DNA from: Hippasteria phrygiana
Lineage: Eukaryota; Echinodermata; Asteroidea; Valvatida; Goniasteridae
Direction: 5' to 3'
Length of the DNA stretch: 64,000 nt
Assembly (NCBI GenBank): GCA_037893225.1
Contig: JAZGUH010000560.1
Coordinates: forward strand, 62,001 to 126,000
The number at the start of each line of letters is the position of its first letter. Position 1 is the stretch's first letter. The translations under genes and the position numbers were made by a program. Shown one piece after another: positions 32,868 through 44,450 of this stretch. The notes beneath the pieces were generated by a model, which saw only the letters and a program-made list of their open reading frames with translations, did no database searches and had not been told where the DNA came from.

Positions 32868-33400
32868 TTTGGACTGTTCTCCATTTTCTGTTCAATATCG
32901 ACCTCAAAACAGACACAATATGCCACGCCCGTTCCCTGCCCCGAGACTAGGGGTTCGTCAAACCCCCAGGTGGAACTTGTTGCATATGCGCAACATTATG
33001 TACGTACATAGAGGTAGATATGGGGTAGGTATAAGAAAGGGTAACAATGGGGACAATTCTACCCCACAGGCTCGTCTTTAGAAATCGACCTACCCCACAG
33101 AGTTCACGCTATGGGTTTTGAGATTTCAATCGGGACAAAGGAAGGACAGTAATGTCTACAACGAATGTACCCCATATCTACCCATGTGTGCAGATGTGTG
33201 AACACAATCATGCATACATACGTACCACGAAGTGCTCAAGTCGGACGCCGGGATTGCTAGATTGAACAAAAAGCTTGTGTTTACAACTCAAATGAGAATA
33301 TTTTTTTTTTTGGGGGGGAGGGTCGTGTGGATTTTTAAAATTATTTTATTTGTTTATTATTTTTGAGCGGAACTCGTCACCGAGGGGGGGGGGGGGGGGG
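32868..33400 (+). repeat. Dispersed repeat R3, copy 2
   Basis: Copy of 10711-11035 with a 170-bp insertion (33013-33182). It ends in GGAACTCGTCACCGAG followed by a run of 27 Gs (33385-33411). Confidence 0.8.
33013..33182. mobile_element. 170-bp element nested in R3
   Basis: GGTAGATATGGGGTA and TACCCCATATCTACC form perfect 15-bp inverted ends. The inner words CTACCCCACAG and GACCTACCCCACAG repeat. The element is absent from the other R3 copy, which supports insertion. Confidence 0.8.
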
Positions 33401-33411
33401 GGGGGGGGGGG

Positions 33412-33935
33412 TGGGCTGTTCGCAGCATCGTTGTATAAAACACTGCATTAACTATGATAGTAATAACAACAAAATAATAACAAAATACATATTATTTGTG
33501 AAATTGGCTCGCGTGCGGGAGACATTTGTTTTATCAAAGCACCGGCTATCAATACCTCTGAATTATGTGAATACAGCCGGGATATTCCTTCATGTACTTA
33601 AAATGAAAATACTCTCGTTTTGCATCTGTTAAACAGCCATAGTATCTCCTGTAGCGGATGGTGTTGTTGATGTTATGTCGATTTAACATACACTGCATTA
33701 CAAACATTAAAACATGGTTTGCTTCTAATGCATTATTTTGTGTCACTTTCCACATGACTGATGAAGCACAGATGATTAAGAGTCTTAATTATCTTTAAGG
33801 GAAAAGTATAACCGCTAGCAACATTTACGGACGAAGCAACTACATGTGGCCAAAGACGGCATCCTGCTTCGCAATGTACAATTAGTTTAAATTAGTTTGG
33901 GAAGTGCGTTTAAGATTTCTGCCAAAGGTGGGTTT
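33412..33935. other. Intergenic, nothing recognised
   Basis: AT-rich DNA, no gene or repeat ends. Confidence 0.5.
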
Positions 33936-34052
33936 GCCATCGGACTTGTTGAGATCCTGACATATATTTTATCTCTGGCGATGACGACATATTCAGGCAA
34001 GATGACGACATCCTGAAATAAAATATGTCAGGATCTCAAGAAGTCGGATGGC
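33936..34052. repeat. 117-bp hairpin
   Basis: Starting with GCCATCGGACTT at 33936 and its counterpart ending at 34052, arms of about 37 bases pair almost completely, including GAGATCCTGACATAT. The central part carries two ATGACGACAT words. The size and shape fit a minimal MITE or a precursor-like hairpin RNA. Confidence 0.75.
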
Positions 34053-35489
34053 ACTTTCAGAGCTCCGTTGTTTTCTCATCATTATGAACCACCACAAAGA
34101 GTATAGAAAATAAATTCTTTAAAAAAAGGCGCCACAGGTAGGTGTACTGCGCACCACTGAGGCAGACATAATCTTTGAACTTTGCTGAAGGGTCATGCAT
34201 AGTTACCTGAGACCTCATATTATTGGCATTTTTTTTCAGGACGGTCTACGAGACCCTCGGTAATTAAAATCCTACCCACTGAAGTGGTGGTCACCGGAGC
34301 TGCCAGCGTTCAGACCGTCCTCCGTATGCGTCTCAGATGAAGCACTCGAGTCAGAAGAGCGAAGGTTCCTCCTTCGCTGCCGACTGTAACTCCTTCAGTC
34401 GTAATCAGGCGCCGTTCACCACCATTTTCCTTCTCTTCTTTTTTGAGAGGCTGCATGTACTTTTTAGAAGATAACCCATTTGGGGAATTTTCATCTTTTT
34501 TTTAAAATTTACTGCTTTTTAGAACCATTGATGAGCTTTTGCACTTCAGTAAAAACTGTACAGAGTACCGGTAAGTCAAGAAAAGTACACTGGAATCAAA
34601 TTCTATACATGTAAATCAAACTGTTATCACCAAATGAGTGTCAGTTCAGCCCTTCTCTTTGAAGTAATATAGTTTACTCATCCAGATAAGCGGTTTGCTG
34701 AACATGATGTCTGTATTACCCAAAACAAGTTAAAACGGTCCATGTCCAAGTCTGGCTAAGGTGATGTTGACCGTATTTGGGTGAGGTGCGTGTATGCAAT
34801 AGCGTAGCCAGAGGGGGGCAAGCGGGGTGGGGGAATTGCCATCCTGTAGCCTACGTACTCTTTCCCCCTCTTTCCCACCTCTGGAAATTTGGGATTTTGT
34901 TTTGTTTTGTTTTGTTTTGTTTTGTTTGATTGTTTTGGGCTGACGCACGTCATATGTAATGTGTTGCGGATTTTTCTCAATCGCTTTAACACGGACTGCA
35001 ACTAAAGTGACGATAATCAGCCTGGCTATGCTACTTCGTGAATGCGTGGCCTGGCTACATATATACACTACGGTACTTCGTAGCCTGTGTTCACACAATT
35101 GCCAGTTAACCACTAAACATTTCGCTTGAAAACGGACAGCTTTCCCCTGTCTGGGGTATACCCCATGCACACTGATCTGTGAGCTGATCATTTAAAAGAG
35201 AAGACTGCAGGACACTTAATGATACTATTTCGGTGATATCAGTTTGTTTCATGTGGCATAACTATTGGGAGTTCAATTCTTCTTTTACTCACGCTGTAGA
35301 TGGATATGTGCTTAAACAAATGCAAAAAAAAATTGTCAGGTTTTTGTTTTTTTATGGAGTGAGTGGTTGGGAGTTGGAGGCTGATTTGTTTCTTTTAATT
35401 AAGAAAGCTATATACGTCAAAGACCCCACAAAAGCCACACTTGGCCGTCACAAATAACTGCGTTGTGCGTGCTTGTCCCTGTCCGTCAT
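34053..35489. other. Intergenic with a (TTTTG)n tract
   Basis: (TTTTG)n lies at about 34893-34927 next to AGCGTAGCCAGAGGGGGG. GGACGGTCT/AGACCGTCC at about 34241 and 34313 forms a small inverted repeat. No gene is recognised. Confidence 0.45.
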
Positions 35490-35977
35490 TCTGGTACCAC
35501 ACCTGACGATTTTGACGATTATTAGTACAGTCAGGAACTAGCCACTAGTGACACGTGACCAAGTGATGACGTCACGGGAGCAATTCCTCTCGGTTCCGAA
35601 AGTGTCCGAAGTTTTCTATGCTCCTTTCCAAAAAGAAAAAATTGTATGTAATCGTTGATATTCGGGTGCTGCGTCGTGCAAAGCCTCAAATTTCATATGA
35701 AATGGACTGCATTTAACAACGGCATATACCTGTCATTTGTTGATCCTGAAAATTTCAATTAACTCGAAGCTCGACGGATCTGAGATCTCAATGCCACACC
35801 ATTTTGCAGAATTTTGCTCATCACATTCGGCAAGAGTATTATTCTTGAAACGTTGTCACTGATGACGTCACTCGGACTGCCATCGTGCGTCACGATCTAT
35901 TTACAACCGTGGTGGCTACCTGAGCGGCACAATTTATCTGGAATTGTCAGGGATTCGTCAGGTCACGGAGCCAGACT
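35490..35977. mobile_element. MITE family M1, diverged copy 3
   Basis: The left TCTGGTACCACACCTGACGA and the right TCGTCAGGTCACGGAGCCAGA-type end are inverted and match the M1 ends loosely. A TGACGTCAC motif lies about 80 bp inside each end, also in inverted arrangement. Confidence 0.6.
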
Positions 35978-37410
35978 AACTGTCCTTGAGTGTGGTCATC
36001 GGGAAGGAATTTTGGAACTAGGGACCTACGTGGTCTACGGACATCAGCTGCAAGGGCGTTAAGTACCGTGGCGATATACATGTATAACAAGTTTGCAGCC
36101 TTGGCGCTGGCCAGGGCTCAGTTGACCTGTGATGCCCCAGGTAGACAGATAATGTGGAATGCCTTGGTCAAGGTTAGGGCCGACATCCCGTGACCGTTCG
36201 CACTGCAGAAATGCGAGATGAATCACATGTATACACACTTGGCCCAACTCGACCCGTTAAGAGAGGACCCTGGCTTGGGCGCCTCTGGGTTGAAATGTTA
36301 ATAGATGGACGGGGAAAGAAACAACGTATCATGGGCATCGATCGACCCAAGTCCAACCCTGAGGTTTCAAAGAAGGTGATATTGACAAAAAAGACCAGAG
36401 GAACGTAAAAGAACACACTTCTCTGGACGCGGCAAGCGTTCGTCCTATAATTACTATAGTTGGAAAGATATCATTAAAAAAAATAGGAAAGCCATTGACA
36501 AAAATTACGCCAGTTGTTGCTCCTTTAGCTTTACAGGTAGGACTTGAGGCCTCTATGATTGTGGAAATAGTTTAAAACACACACACATTACCTTCAAGGC
36601 GAGAAAAGAGCCCGCCCTAAATTTGCTATGTAGAATAGACTAACGTACCGTACAGGACCATCCCTTGAAAATGCACCGTTTGTCATAACAAAAGCATACG
36701 GAATTACCATATCGATTCGTCACTTCGTGAAAACGTCGACGGTTTGTCTGAAAATCACGAATTGAAAACAACGCGTACTATCCGGTTCCCAACGGCCCGA
36801 CTTTTCCGAACCAAACTTTTGTCCCCGAATGTATTTCGTCAATGATTTCCACATCGTCCACATCTCCCTGTCCTCTTTGGATAGAACTATAAAATCACAT
36901 CCAGGGGTTTACTGTGAACAAAGAAAACTGGCAGGACCGGGATTTGAACCTGCGACTTCCGGAATACCGTACCGGCGCTCTACCAACTATAGCTCAGGAG
37001 ACAGTACGTTCAGAAATACCCAGGCCATATAATCTCCGTCCCTTTCAACCCGCCTGGCTGAGAAGCAATTTTCATTCAGCACCATCAGTGTCCATCTTTT
37101 CCCAGCCCACACGACACAGCTTGCGCACCAGGTTTTTATCATTGGCCGGCTGATTTGCAACTCCGTTCTGCCAGAAATGAAACGGATATGCCCCGCTCTC
37201 CCGTTCCTAATGGCACCGTCCACTTATCCAGTCCTCCTCAACTCCGCAAGTCTTCTTGTGCATGTGAATGTCGACCCGCCAAAATGCAACTTGGGCCGTC
37301 GTTTGAAAAGTCAGTGAATAATCATTAAGTGAAGTAAGTTTCGAAGATGACCTGGTTTGTTTGTACATATAAATAGATAGATATAGATAAAACGTCCTGC
37401 ATGACACTTA
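35978..37410. other. Intergenic, SINE at 36914
   Basis: Apart from the tRNA-related SINE, I see no gene or transposon. ORFs of 60-82 codons overlap on both strands. Confidence 0.45.
36914..36998 (-). mobile_element. tRNA-derived SINE head
   Basis: On the minus strand TAGTTGGTAGAGCGCCGG resembles an A box and GGTTCAAATCC a B box, about 35 bases apart, followed by TGCCAGTTTTCTTTGTTCAC. That tail segment is also present as the arms of the palindrome at 27774-27880. The anticodon region does not fold as a functional tRNA. Confidence 0.65.
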
Positions 37411-38106
37411 AGGCCTTTTCACACTAGAGCGCCGAACCGCGGGGCAAACTCGCCCCGGGGCGGCCCCGGGGCCGCGCCGGCGTTTTCACCCCCGAGTTCA
37501 ACCCCGCGTTGTTTCACACTCGTTTCGCGCAAACCTACCCCAGCCAACTCCGGGGCGAGCTCGCCCCGGGGTTTGGCATGAGCGTTTCACACTAGTTTGT
37601 ATTTCATCGACCCCAGATTGCCAGTTAAATTCCTAACTTCCTTCCACTGAAAATAATTCCTGAGATTCCGGGAACACAATGACCAACACAAAAGAGGGGG
37701 GGGGGGGGGGGGGCGGGGGCCTAGGGGTTCCCTCTGCCACATATTGCGCTTCAGAATAATGGCGCTGCGCTTTCGGCCAAGCTGTATACAATCAACAATA
37801 GCGCGCGCTTTGACAGGACCTTTGGAATTCTTTTGTCGAGGCCACCTGTTTCTCAACCCGGGTTGTACGAAACCCCGCACGCGGTGCGACGTTTCACACT
37901 AAACATTTCGCCTCGCGGCGAGATCGATCTCGCCCCGGGTTAAAAAATCTCACCCCTGGCCTGGAGCAGGGGTGAGTTCGCCCCGGGGCGAGACCAATCT
38001 CGGGGGTGGCCCCGGGGCGAAAATGGCTAGTGTGAAACGTCGCACATTCTCACCCCCGCGTCGCCCCGGGACCGCCCCCAAGATTTTGTCTAGTGTGAAA
38101 AGGCCT
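37411..38106. mobile_element. Palindromic element D (CGCCCCGGGGCG), TTA duplication
   Basis: The terminal inverted repeat is AGGCCTTTTCACACTAG (perfect 17 bp), flanked by TTA at 37408-37410 and 38107-38109. A TWA duplication with AGGCC-type ends suggests the PIF/Harbinger group. The interior is dominated by CTCGCCCCGGGGC words in both orientations, interleaved with GTTTCACACT (37511, 37583, 37891) and its inverse at 38027. A copy of repeat G1 is nested at 37648-37735. No transposase is present. Confidence 0.8.
37648..37735 (+). repeat. Dispersed repeat G1, copy 3
   Basis: It contains ATTCCTGAGATTCCGGGAAC, a CAACACAAAAG segment, a G run of 21 (37686-37712 including one C), and GGGGTTCCCTCTGCC. 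It is inserted within element D. Confidence 0.75.
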
Positions 38107-39097
38107 TTACTGATCAAGCCTAGGGACCTAAGTTGTTGTTTCTCCTGCGGTAGGCGTCGTATTTTTCTTATTATGAAAACAAAAATAGGTGACTATAGTT
38201 GAAAATAAATTATGAGAAAGTATCAGAATTTAAGTAATTAAGTTATCACCACTCAAACAATCAAACACCCGGCAAACAATCCTGGATCCGCCCCTGTGGT
38301 ATTCAACTGTGACAAGGCGTTGTTGTTGTTCATGCCTGTAGCTTGTGACCTTGCTTGCGGTTTGACTTGTGATTGACTTGATTACAATGTGAAAGGTGCT
38401 ATTTTTCAGTGATATATTTTTTACCGTTCAATAATGTATATTATTCTGAATCAATCAGGGTTGAAATCTAGGCTCTCTGTGCTAAACAAACAGTGCTATT
38501 CAACCAATTCATTTAGGTATGGACATGGAGGAAGGAATCCATGGTATGTATAACTCACTGCAAATGACAGCGTGGCGCACGATCAGACCTCCAAAAATGC
38601 TGTGACTTATTTCGATTCAACAATCAAAATAAGTGCCAACGTGAACAACAATAGTGCTATATCTTACCTTAAAATTCGGCGTGTTCGTCAAAACACCAAG
38701 ATGAATAATTTTATCCACACTATGTACATACATTAGTACCCTGTGCTTCGAATTATCTATGGCCTTGATATTTCTCAGCAGTCACACGAGCCTTTATTTA
38801 CAATCATATTCTAATTAATTTCACTCACGTCATGACAATGTGGCACTGGGGGCCGACTTCTCAAGGCACGCGTTGCACGTCATAATTTTTTGTATGCGAG
38901 TTGCCCATCACAATGCATAAGGCCAAGGGCCACTCGATGTGTGGGCTACAGAGGAAAGCGTGGAAGAACCAGCCCCTCACACACTGAAACAAGACAAGAT
39001 TATCTGATCTCTTCACAGTATGAATGGGGTCGGGATAGGTAAATAAAGTCCACTGTGCAAGGCATTAATGCTTCTACCCATATTATGCGTAGAAATG
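38107..39097. other. Intergenic, nothing recognised
   Basis: A lone hAT-type right end, CCTGGATCCGCCCCTG, lies at about 38281-38296. The rest is unassigned. Confidence 0.45.
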
Positions 39098-39182
39098 CTA
39101 TAGCCCGGGACTGGGCTCGAACCCATAACTTGCAGAATTACCCGCAGACCACGAATTCAATGCTCCAAACCACTATAGGCTA
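39098..39182 (-). mobile_element. tRNA-like SINE remnant
   Basis: On the minus strand TAGTGGTTTGGAGCA (A-box-like) and GGTTCGAGCCC (B-box) are spaced as in a tRNA-derived SINE. The expected tRNA stems are eroded. Confidence 0.5.
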
Positions 39183-40207
39183 CGGCATTTCTATGAAAAT
39201 ACCACATACTTTTGAGGCAACATGAAAACATAAAATGGTGCATGTACACTGCGTGTTTTCAGGGGAAACGAGCATTTCCTAAAACGATGAAAATTACTGG
39301 TCAACTTGCAGTATTCTCGACATGAACAATAATGATTCGTAGACATTATGCCCAGCCCTTCCTCATCTGTCAAACCAGAATATCCAGTTAACACACTTGT
39401 ACAAACAAGTTCAAAAATAAACGGTAGTGTTGCAGAAATTCGCTCTTTCGGGTTAATCAAAAGGCTTTTAAACAAGGTATAGGGGTGTGCATTTTTACGG
39501 GAATCGGGTACCCAATTGAGAAAAAGCATGGTTTTAGTACCACATACTACCACATCGGTGCATCAATACAGCAAGATGTAAATATGTACAAGTGAGCTCT
39601 ATAGCTTTACGGTGTAAATTTTTCGCCAGCGTCTGATTTGTTTTTCCCTGTACCCTGGTTATCATTTTGAAAATTCCCTCTTACATGACTGAGTTGTTAA
39701 ATGGAAAAATGGGAAACAGTGTAATTTTCTTCTGATTCAGGTTTTCTTAATTTGTGTTTCTTAATTGTGTTTCTTTTTTTTATTTATTCCCTTTTTTTTA
39801 CTTTTACATTAATTCCCAAGGGTCTGTTTGTAAATGTAATTGGCACTTTTAATAAATATGTTTATATGTAGTTGTTTTCTATTTTTAAATGTAACTGTAG
39901 ATTGTAACATTTCAGTGTAATTCAGCCTTTGGCTGCAATATGATTTTTAAGCAATAAACCAAACCGATAAACCAAACCGATAAACCAAACCAATGAAGCT
40001 GTTGTGAATATCCATTCAGTGTTCTCATCAGATATCGTCCTAGGCAAAACCTTCATCATAGCCGATTGTGTATTGAAGTTCCAAAAAGTTTGTTTTCCTG
40101 AATTGTTTCTCTGAATTGTTTTCGTTCCGGCTACTATTAGGCCTATACCTGTTAAAGTACCCTTAAAGAGACATTTTGTTATCACTTTTTATACCTTAGG
40201 GAGACGA
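39183..40207. other. Intergenic, minisatellite only
   Basis: AT-rich DNA with T runs at about 39773-39800 and a short minisatellite of AAACCAAACCGAT units at 39954-39996. The 120-codon minus ORF at 39191-39553 has no recognisable domain. Confidence 0.45.
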
Positions 40208-40247
40208 GTGACATTAGGGAGACATTTCAATGTCTCCCTAATGTCAC
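40208..40247. repeat. Perfect 18-bp hairpin with TTCA loop
   Basis: GTGACATTAGGGAGACAT (40208-40225) is perfectly complementary to 40230-40247 across a four-base loop. The ATGTCTCCCTAA word also occurs twice near 716-745, so it belongs to a dispersed sequence. Confidence 0.9.
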
Positions 40248-43200
40248 AGAGCTAGGTCTAGGGCTTTGCCGGTTGCACAAATACGTGGGCACATGTTGAG
40301 TAGACGTAGCCCCCTCGAAGCCTGTTTCGGACACGGCCTAAGGGTCAGTTTCCCGCTGGAGCAGAATCTGGGGCATCAGACTAAACGCATGCGTGTGACG
40401 TAATTCCAACAGTGACTCTGCTCCGTGAGAAGGGTCTGTGGTGGCTGGCCCGAGTGAGCCAGGAGTATGACATCAGAGCTAATCGAACGGCACCGGGCTA
40501 ACCCGAGTGAGCTACTCGAACGCGCCCAAAGTCCAGAAGGTTCCGGTAACGTTACTGAACAGCGCCCCCATCGTACACAAAAAGGTAAAGTCTATCAGTC
40601 GTGACCCCCTCCTACTTTTTTTTTTTTTTCAATTACGTGGCAATTGAACCTCGTTTCGTTATCGTTTTTAGGAGATGCAAGTGTTTGGTTTCAAAACGTC
40701 CGTCCGTCGAAAGGGAGATTTGAACAACCTCCGCCGAGTCCAAAATATGTTTTGACTACGTCTACGCTTCACCCTTCAAGTAATTGCCTGACAAGCTGTG
40801 AACCTCTTGCCGGCTCGAATATGGAAAGCACCAGATTCCACAAATATTATCCAACAGTCTGTTTGCGGAAACCCGGAAACTGACTGGGGCATGTTATGAA
40901 ATCCAATAGGCATGGCCGCCGTGATGACCTAATTCACACAGGTAGTCTGTGATGAAAATCACCACAATAAAGCCCTATAGGCCTATACATTTATTGATCT
41001 TTTGGGGTTTATTAACAACGACGGCGACGAAAGCAGCAATGACAACGATAAAGGGACGACTGGCAGAAGACGAAAACGACAGTTATGAAGCATTTTTTTG
41101 TTAAACAAAAAAATGACATGTTAATAATTAAGCGCCATGTCCTCTTAGATTGTGCTATAAGCAATATTTTGCAAGATGGCTACTCCATTTTTTTCAAGAT
41201 GACAACGGAGTCCCCGACATCGAATCAGAAACATGCAATGGGTCTACACAGAGACATTCCCGGGGGGGGGGGGGGGGGTAGGGGTATATACCCACCTCCA
41301 CTTTTTTACCGGGGGATGGGAAATTGGATCTCCCCAACCCCCCCCCCCCCCCCCCGATTTGCGTGGTAAGAAACAAAACAATGCTAATCCAATCGGTTAG
41401 ACACATATCAACTAATAATTTGTTGTTTTAACCAATATATTAGTTATTTCAACCAATCCGTTTGTAGAGTGCTGTACAAAAGCTTTAAATGCAGTTGTGT
41501 TGTCAGGCATAGGGACATAAGTGTGCATATTTGCATTAGATGTATACACAGCCTACAAAGGGTGACCAGGCCTTTGTATCATGAACAGTACCCCCTAGTG
41601 TCATGTTGTCTCCAGCCGACCCCCCATTCCCCCCCCCCCCCCTGCTTTTCAAATTTCTTTGGCCGGCCGGGATTTTGGTCATCCCCCATTAACCCGCTAG
41701 CCCATTCCCATCCCGCTCGCCGACACGGATTTACGCCACTGTTCCCTCTCTTCCCTTTTGATTTTTTGGCATTTTCTTGGAGACAGGAAATTTAAAAGGA
41801 AATTTGACAAATCTCATGTTCCAATTGCTCCTTTCTTTAACCCCTTGGGCACGGTATTTTACGGGAGACGTCGGGGTGCTGCAGCGGTTCTGGCAGCCAA
41901 ATCGAACGGCTACAATGTGTTTGTGCAGTCAAGCGTGGCATAAACAATAATCCAACAATGGATTGAAACTGCACAAACGGCGGCCAATGGCGTCATCCGG
42001 TCTGGTGACACTTGGTTTTTTTGCGTCCACAGACGTCATCCGTACGCAAAGGGTTTTAATGCTATACAGTCTACATAAACAGAACAGAGTAAACCTTATT
42101 TGCCAGACCAAATACACTGTATATACGTAAAACACGTTCATTTTAAATGTTAAATGTAAAAAAAATTTCTTTTCCCTTTTTTTTAAGACATGCGTTCAAT
42201 GTGGCCACCTTTTGGTAAAAACAAAGCATTTTGGCTGAAAATAAATCACCTGCAATATAGGCGCCAATTAGCCAAAATAAGAATGTATGCAATACCTTTC
42301 GTAACTTATCAATAGAAAGTGACTGGTGAACAAGTACCAAGTGGTACAGCCCACGGCGTGTACGTATACGCGATAAAGCTTCACTCAGTCCACGAACCGT
42401 ACAATGCAATGGGGCGTGATCCAATATGCAGATTAGACGCATGCGCATCAGTGTTACGAAAACACCGGTTCCTGACACATTAGCAAAGCCGTGATACACG
42501 CGTGGTATGGAAACATAATACACCCGAGTAACCAACCAACATAAGCAGTAGTAGACCACGGGTTTATAAAAATTAACATGGTTTAGTCAAGCGATAATTT
42601 ACTTTGGAGAAAAAAACACTGGAAACTTGTTTCTGTAGCCAGCTAGCTTCGCACAACCTACCGCCTGTAAAAGAAAATGTTGATCACTGTAAGTAACTAA
42701 AAACCGTAATTGAAACATGTGGGAAAATGAAAAACAACTCTCCGGCCCTTCTGAGAAATCAAAACAGGCATTCATCAGAAAAAAAACGAGAACAAAACTC
42801 AGATGGAGGAGGAAAGAAAACAGACAACGATGAACCGTCAGCCATTTTTGTGAGGTTGTTCCTGAGAGAACCCATTATGGATTCACGTATTGGTAACGCG
42901 GGTTCCACGGGTTCCACGCCTGTACTTTTCCTGGGGAGCAGCAACGATTTCATCGGGTAGAAACCTTCGAAGAATAAGCAAACGCAACCCGGGATTCCGG
43001 CCACTGTGTACACACGTAACCTAATGCTCTGAATGCTGATCAGTTGTTCTCGGCAATTTGAAATGAGGGAATTTGAAAGGGGAGGGGGTACTTGAGGATG
43101 ACGTCATAATGTGATTGGCTATCAATGTTTGAGGCGTCCAAAATCCCAGAACTTTCATCTAAATATAAATTTAAAAAAATAAAACAAGTTCTTAACTCTT

Positions 43201-44100
43201 TTCAAGGCTTATGCTCAAATACGAGGACTATAACTCACGGGGAACCGCAAACTACGTGTAACCAACTAGCTTTTGGCCAAAAAGCATTTCGTGCAGTTCA
43301 CTGTAGTTTCAGAGGCAAATATGCGTCCGATCCGGGCATTAGTGCGTGATGCGTAAACATTGGGAAGCAATGGATTACGAAAAACGGGTAACCCAATACG
43401 CACTACTACGGATATACGGAAGTATATGCTTATGGGCGGCGATCCCGGGGGGAGGAGACGGCTATAACAGTATTCCCCCACCCAATAATGTCCCCATTGT
43501 CATATACATTTCATGGGTCATTGGCTTTTACATGCACCAGAATGCGCCACTGAGTGCACCACCGAGTATGCTCATTGCATTTCATGTAGTCTATATTACG
43601 GGTACATGTAAAATGATTGTAGGACTGTAGAAAGCAAGCGTTGCTTGAGATTGTGGGCCTCCACAGAAGTTAAAAAAGGAACCATTTACAACCCTATTTG
43701 TAGGGCTATAGATATTCGGGTACCCAGTTCAAATGCATTAGAATAACTATGGATAAATGACAATAAATAAATAAAGTAAACACAAACCTCACCACGACGC
43801 AGGTAAAGTAGAAACAGTAGTTTATTTGCATACCTCAAGGTGAGAATGTAAGGCTTTCATTTCGTCCCCGCACGTGCTAAGGTTGACAAAAAAACACAAT
43901 CAACGACTTAGTGACCAACTGGATATACGTAAGCACGCCGGTATTGACATTTTAATGAGTTGTAAGCCATTAGCATTTTTTGTTTCTCATTAGGAAACAT
44001 GCAATGGATATCTAGTTTAACAAATCTGTTACAAAAATACAAACACGTGATCCGAATGCTTGTTTTAATTGGGTAGTGGAAGCATGGAGCTAATAGCTCT
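40248..44100. other. Intergenic, repeats and poly-G/C tracts
   Basis: Runs of G (41263-41278) and C (41339-41355, 41629-41643) lie in hAT-like fragments (CACGGATTTACGCCACTG at about 41724-41741). Repeat R2 copy 2 is at 43430-43545. ORFs at 42727-42960 (hydrophilic) and 40644-40883 have no supportable identity. Confidence 0.4.
43430..43545 (-). repeat. Dispersed repeat R2, copy 2
   Basis: Inverted copy of 9227-9375 sharing GCCAATGACCCAT, TTATTGGG and CGGGATCGCCGCCC. Confidence 0.7.
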
Positions 44101-44450
44101 ATGATGAAGGTTCGTAGGAAACCCTGCCATCTGTTTGTGAAAGAGGGCGCTATTGCTGTAGGTAATACAAGGAACTCCTTGCGAAAAGAGCACAGGTTAA
44201 GAAGAGTCCTTGAGATCAATGCTTTAGCACAGCTCAACAAGGTTTTGAGGGAATATTGGCTGCTAAAATAATGGAATCCCCACCAGCTGCTAAACATGAA
44301 AATCAAGTCAAACAAACCTTGGAAAACTTACTCCACGAAAATGTAGAAAAGTTTCACGCATGTTTTACACATGGTGACGGTGGTATTGAGCCTTTGATAT
44401 CCTTGCTTCAAGAATATGGTAAAAACCACAACGTTGAAAGTACTCCATAG
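44101..44450 (+). CDS. Two small overlapping ORFs, unknown product
   Basis: ORF1 (44101-44271, 56 codons) is basic, with KEGAIAVGNTRNSLRKEHRL and a leucine-rich end. ORF2 (44271-44450, 59 codons) is acidic and helical, including QTLENLLHENVEKFHACF and GIEPLISLLQEYG. They overlap at TAATG, the stop of one sharing a base with the start of the next, an arrangement known from some retrotransposon and viral ORF pairs. Alternatively both are pieces of one former protein split by a frameshift. I recognise no family, and a longer antisense ORF (43908-44315) competes. This is low confidence. Confidence 0.2.

Noticed and set aside
36914..36998. Possible functional tRNA gene
   Set aside because: A- and B-box-like motifs are present but the cloverleaf does not close, and the 3' tail matches a dispersed SINE.
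40644..40883. ORF containing VWFQN, reminiscent of homeodomain helix 3
   Set aside because: Only four to five residues match and the following residues do not fit a homeodomain. A match this short is expected by chance in six frames of 64 kb.
43908..44315. 135-codon antisense ORF
   Set aside because: Hydrophobic and Cys-rich with no domain or splice context. It is no better supported than the opposing plus-strand ORFs.
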